This document shows, piece by piece, positions 61,462 through 64,000 of a DNA stretch of 64,000 nt. The DNA is from Acidimicrobiales bacterium (lineage in GTDB: Bacteria; Actinomycetota; Acidimicrobiia; Acidimicrobiales; Palsa-688): assembly GCA_035533095.1 (NCBI GenBank), contig DATLUM010000040.1, positions 1 to 64,000 on the forward strand. Reading direction: 5' to 3'. How positions within the stretch are numbered: the stretch's first letter is position 1; every line of letters starts with the position of its first letter. The notes below the pieces were generated by a model, which saw only the letters and a list, made by a program, of their open reading frames with translations, had not been told where the DNA came from and did no database searches. Both the position numbers and the translations under genes were made by a program.

Positions 61462-62613
61462 ATGGCTTCTGGCGACTCCATGATCGTTTCCGTCGACGAC
61501 CACCTCATCGAGCCACCGGACCTGTTCGAAGGCCTCATGCCGTCCGCACTCGTGGACCGGGCGCCGCGGATCGTCGAATTCGAGGACGGGCGCCAGGCTT
61601 GGGTCTACGAGGACAATCTCTACGCCAACGTCGGGCTCAATGCGGTCGCGGGCCGCCCACGTGACGAGTGGAGCATGGAACCGGCGCGCTTCGACGAGAT
61701 GCGTCCCGGCTGTTTCGACATCCACGAGCGCGTCAAAGACATGGACGCCGGCGGCATCTGGTCCTCGGTGTGTTTCCCGTCGCTGATAGCGGGCTTCTGC
61801 GGCGCGGTGTTCTCCAACAGCAAGGATCCCGAGCTCGGCCTGGCATGCGTGCGCGCGTGGAACGACTGGCACCTGGACGTGTGGGCCGGCACCTACCCGG
61901 GCCGGATCATCCCACTGCAACTCACGTGGCTCAAAGATGCCGCCATCGCGGCCGACGAGGTCCGCCGCAACGCTGAGCGGGGCTTCAAGGCAGTCAGTTT
62001 TGCGGAGCTCCCGTCGAAGCTCGGGCTTCCGTCGCTCCACTCGCGCTACTGGGATCCATTCCTGGCGGCCTGCGAGGAGACCGGCACGGTGCTCTGCCTG
62101 CACACAGGCTCATCCGGGTGGGCGCCCCTGCCTTCGCCCGATCCTCCGTTCGAGCTGTACCCGACGCTGTTCCCCGCCAGCAGCCTCGTGGCGGCAACCG
62201 ACTGGCTGTGGTCCCGTGTGTGCATGCGCTTCCCAGGGCTGCAGATAGCGATGTCGGAGGGCGGCATCGGCTGGGTCGCGATGCTCGCCGACCGAGCCGA
62301 CTACGTCCTGGCCCATTCGGCGTCGGGGACCGAGAGTCGTTCGTGGAAGGGCGACCTGCGCCCCAGCGAGATCCTGGCGCGGAACTTCTGGTTCTGCACC
62401 ATCGACGACCCAAGCAGCGTCGACGCGGTCATCCAGCGGATGGGTGCCGACCACATCATGGTCGAGAGCGACTACCCGCACGCCGACTCGACCTGGCCGT
62501 CGAGCTACGAAGCGGTCAAGGCCAACTTCGGCCACCTACCGGACGAGGTGATCCGCAAGGTGACTTACGGCAACGCCTGCGAGTTGTTCGGGGTGAAGCC
62601 CCCTCCGACCTGA
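61462..62613 (+). CDS. Amidohydrolase family protein (paralogue of 14012)
   Basis: 383 aa from ATG 61462 (TACGAT box eight bases upstream); ATG 61423 would place 13 residues across the palindrome. SVDDHLIEPPDLFEG, FDIHERVKDMDAGGIWSSVCFPS, VLCLHTGSSGWAP and VESDYPHADSTWPSSYE match blocks of the protein at 14012, so the two are paralogues. Amidohydrolase-2 fold, probably metal dependent. Reaction unknown; hydrolysis, hydration or decarboxylation of a ring or acyl intermediate are options. Confidence 0.9.
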   Translation: MASGDSMIVSVDDHLIEPPDLFEGLMPSALVDRAPRIVEFEDGRQAWVYEDNLYANVGLNAVAGRPRDEWSMEPARFDEMRPGCFDIHERVKDMDAGGIWSSVCFPSLIAGFCGAVFSNSKDPELGLACVRAWNDWHLDVWAGTYPGRIIPLQLTWLKDAAIAADEVRRNAERGFKAVSFAELPSKLGLPSLHSRYWDPFLAACEETGTVLCLHTGSSGWAPLPSPDPPFELYPTLFPASSLVAATDWLWSRVCMRFPGLQIAMSEGGIGWVAMLADRADYVLAHSASGTESRSWKGDLRPSEILARNFWFCTIDDPSSVDAVIQRMGADHIMVESDYPHADSTWPSSYEAVKANFGHLPDEVIRKVTYGNACELFGVKPPPT

Positions 62614-62668
62614 CCGGTCACGCCCCGCAGATGTCGGCGTGGTTGAGGACTGTCACTCATGCTCAACC

Positions 62669-62674
62669 TACGAT
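62669..62674 (+). promoter_or_regulatory. -10 box of a leaderless promoter for the MaoC gene
   Basis: TACGAT ends six bases before GTG 62681. The alternative GTG at 62639 would add 14 residues across this box without family support. Confidence 0.5.
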
Positions 62675-62680
62675 CTCGGC

Positions 62681-63106
62681 GTGTTGTGCTTCGAGGACGT
62701 GACCATGGGCGACGCGGCCCCGGTGCTCACCCACACGCTCACGCGCGGTGATCTGATCGAGTACGCCGGCGCATCCGGGGACTTCAACCCGATGCACACC
62801 GACGAGGTCGCGGCGAAGGAGGCCGGCATGCCCAGCGTGTTTGGCCATGGCATGTTCTCCGCAGGTCTGCTCGCAACGGCGATGACCAACTGGTCGGGGG
62901 TCGGCAGCGTGGTGCGGTACAAGGTCCGCTTCGTGAAGCAGACGTGGCCTGGCGAGGAGTTCGAGACCAGCGTCAGGGTCACAGCCAAACGTAAGGAGGA
63001 AGGGAGGGGCCTCGTCGACGTCGAGTGCAGCCTCGCCAACAAGCAAGGGGAGGTGAAGGTCGCCGGCGAGGCGACCCTGGCCTTGCCCCTGCGCCTCGCG
63101 TCCTAG
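62681..63106 (+). CDS. MaoC-like (R)-enoyl-CoA hydratase subunit
   Basis: 141 aa from GTG 62681. The hydratase-2 motif is clear: YAGASGDFNPMHTDEVAAKEAGMPSVFGHGMFSAGLLA (in part), with the catalytic Asp and His of D-x4-H. The C-terminal strands are 'VDVECSLANKQGEVKVAGEATLAL'. This is a single hot-dog domain and probably pairs with the product of 63126, as FAS1-like and MaoC halves do. It hydrates 2-enoyl-CoA to 3-hydroxyacyl-CoA. Confidence 0.92.
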   Translation: MLCFEDVTMGDAAPVLTHTLTRGDLIEYAGASGDFNPMHTDEVAAKEAGMPSVFGHGMFSAGLLATAMTNWSGVGSVVRYKVRFVKQTWPGEEFETSVRVTAKRKEEGRGLVDVECSLANKQGEVKVAGEATLALPLRLAS

Positions 63107-63129
63107 ACAGGTCCGCAGGACCTCTCTAG
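63103..63129. terminator. Hairpin spanning two convergent stop codons
   Basis: CTAGA-C-AGGTCC-GCA-GGACCT-C-TCTAG: arms of 12 bases with one C-C mismatch and a 3-base loop. The left arm contains the TAG of the MaoC gene and the right arm contains the stop of the minus-strand dehydratase gene. Likely a compact bidirectional terminator. Confidence 0.6.
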
Positions 63130-63629
63130 CCGGCCGGTTTCCTCGCCCGGTGCACGAGGTTGAACCGGGCGGTGACCACCGGCTCACCGCTGCCCTTCAC
63201 GGTCCACCTGGTCTCGGTGACCAGGAACGTCATGACGTGGGTGTCCGTCTCGCGCTGGTAGAGATCCGAGATCACGTCTTGCGCCTCGAGCACGTCGCCG
63301 ACCATGACGGGCCGGGCGTACTCGAACTCCTGCTCACCGTGCAGGATGAGCCCGGGACCGAGCTTGCCCATGACCTCCCACATCGGGTTCGACGCCACCG
63401 GCTCCAGGCCTTCCTGCAGTTCGGGGTACTCCCCCCAGTAAGGCATGGCGAACGGGAATGTCGGCGGAGCCGGGATCGAAGCGAAACCTGCCGCCTGGGC
63501 CTCTCGCTGGTCCTGGTAGATCCTGCTCTGGTCCTTGACCGCTCTCGCGAAAACGGACACCGGAGCCCGCTCCACGGCCACCACCCTGCGGGCGCTCACC
63601 TTCCCTATGACGGTCGTGTCGAGCCCCAT
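63126..63629 (-). CDS. FAS1-like dehydratase (MaoC_dehydrat_N) domain protein
   Basis: 167-aa hot-dog protein: VVAVERAPVSVFARAVKDQSRIYQDQREAQAAGFASIPAPPTFPFAM (in part), ILHGEQEFEYARPVMVGDVLEAQ, VKGSGEPVVTARFNLVHR. This is the N-terminal-type half of double hot-dog hydratases and may form a heterodimer with the MaoC protein encoded convergently at 62681. A one-mismatch TGAC-N6-GTC site lies at 63608-63621 inside its first codons. Confidence 0.9.
   Translation of the reverse strand: MGLDTTVIGKVSARRVVAVERAPVSVFARAVKDQSRIYQDQREAQAAGFASIPAPPTFPFAMPYWGEYPELQEGLEPVASNPMWEVMGKLGPGLILHGEQEFEYARPVMVGDVLEAQDVISDLYQRETDTHVMTFLVTETRWTVKGSGEPVVTARFNLVHRARKPAG
63608..63621. promoter_or_regulatory. Near-match palindrome in the 5' end of the dehydratase gene
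   Basis: TGAC-GGTCGT-GTCG, preceded by TA as in other sites, with one mismatch in the last base. It lies 42 bp from the full site at 63663, so the two may bind cooperatively. Confidence 0.35.
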
Positions 63630-63657
63630 GCCGGTAGCAGCACCTCCGTGGTCACCG

Positions 63658-63676
63658 TAGTATGACGAGCGTGTCA
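63658..63676 (+). promoter_or_regulatory. Leaderless promoter overlapped by a TGAC-N6-GTCA site
   Basis: TAGTAT (63658-63663) is the -10 box, seven bases before GTG 63671. TGAC-GAGCGT-GTCA (63663-63676) starts in the last base of the box and runs over the start codon, so a bound protein would block initiation. Confidence 0.6.
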
Positions 63677-64000
63677 GATTTTGATGTGGTCGTGCGTGGA
63701 GGGACGGTCATCGACGGGACGGGTTCGCCCGGCAGGAAGGCCGATGTGGGCGTCGCCAGGGGGAAGATCGTCGCGGTCGGAGAGGGACTCAGCGGCAACA
63801 GGGAGCTGGACGCATCGGGCCAGGTGGTCAGCCCCGGTTTCATCGACATCCACACCCACTACGACGCCCAGGTGTTCTGGGATCCGTGGCTCACCCCCTC
63901 GTCGTTCCACGGCGTCACGACCGTCGTCGCCGGCAACTGCGGCTTCTCCATAGCACCGGTTAGAAGTGACGGCGTCGCGCTGCTGGCGCGAACCCTCCAG
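63671..64000 (+). CDS. N-acyl-D-amino-acid deacylase-like amidohydrolase, cut by the window end
   Basis: Open frame of 110 codons from GTG 63671 to the last base; the gene continues outside. The start is FDVVVRGGTVIDGTGSPGRKADVGV (in part), the metal site is FIDIHTHYDAQVFWDP, and GNCGFSIAP follows. These match the D-aminoacylase (amidohydrolase 3) family, normally about 500-580 aa. Such proteins cluster with acyl-CoA catabolism genes in actinobacteria and may be amide or lactam hydrolases on non-amino-acid substrates. Leaderless start, with an operator overlapping the first codons. Confidence 0.85.
   Translation, partial: MSDFDVVVRGGTVIDGTGSPGRKADVGVARGKIVAVGEGLSGNRELDASGQVVSPGFIDIHTHYDAQVFWDPWLTPSSFHGVTTVVAGNCGFSIAPVRSDGVALLARTLQ

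Noticed and set aside
1-64000. Mobile elements, CRISPR arrays, tRNA or rRNA genes
   Set aside because: I found no transposase or integrase motif, no regular repeat array and no recognisable RNA gene; base composition and gene style look uniform.

Overview
This window is high-GC actinobacterial DNA. GTG and TTG starts are frequent, genes overlap by ATGA or GTGA, and many promoters look leaderless. The gene content (several acyl-CoA dehydrogenase pairs, CoA ligases, P450s, MaoC/FAS1-type dehydratases, a DUF35 plus thiolase pair, TetR regulators) fits a soil or aquatic Actinomycetota such as Acidimicrobiia or a mycobacterial relative. The lineage is an inference from style and content. I recognised no rRNA, tRNA, CRISPR array, transposase or phage gene.

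Layout. Positions 282-7446 hold a branched-chain-type ABC importer operon: a 40-codon leader ORF, a lipoprotein, a fused LivH-LivM permease, two ATPases, and two unrecognised surface/membrane proteins. Positions 7475-9218 hold a ParB/StrR-like regulator and a TetR regulator. Positions 9294-13936 hold two acyl-CoA dehydrogenases, a P450, an SDR and a 3Fe-4S ferredoxin. Positions 14012-24573 hold two beta-oxidation-like operons (amidohydrolase, enoyl-CoA hydratase, ligase, SRPBCC, DUF35, thiolase; then thioesterase, aldehyde dehydrogenase, family III CoA-transferase) around a zinc-ribbon protein and a TetR. Positions 24610-27676 encode two secreted proteins, one a PQQ-like beta-propeller. Positions 27910-34958 hold a second P450, a TetR and a four-gene dehydrogenase/ligase/dehydratase operon. 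Positions 35047-38048 hold a Tat-exported small subunit and a GMC oxidoreductase. Positions 38038-42370 are a Baeyer-Villiger monooxygenase, SDR and lactonase-like operon. Positions 42445-51255 hold a fused acyl-CoA dehydrogenase, an FGGY kinase and, divergently, a hydroxyacid dehydrogenase, class II aldolase, enoyl-CoA hydratase and two thiolase-type genes. Positions 51285-64000 hold further dehydrogenases, three CoA ligases, a TetR, an amidohydrolase, two hot-dog dehydratases and the start of a D-aminoacylase-like gene.

Together the genes suggest import, oxygenation, CoA activation and stepwise chain shortening of a bulky, branched or cyclic carboxylic acid, such as a steroid or terpenoid side chain. 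The substrate is not shown by the sequence.

The most novel signal is regulatory. The palindrome TGAC-N6-GTCA, with one-mismatch variants, sits in six promoter regions between 42 and 64 kb, mostly in the -35/-10 spacer or over the start of a gene. It joins the second half of the window into one candidate regulon. The TetR gene at 59059 is a plausible cognate repressor. A separate element, GAAAACG-NNN-TTGTCGCTGGT, heads both operons between 13.9 and 24.6 kb.
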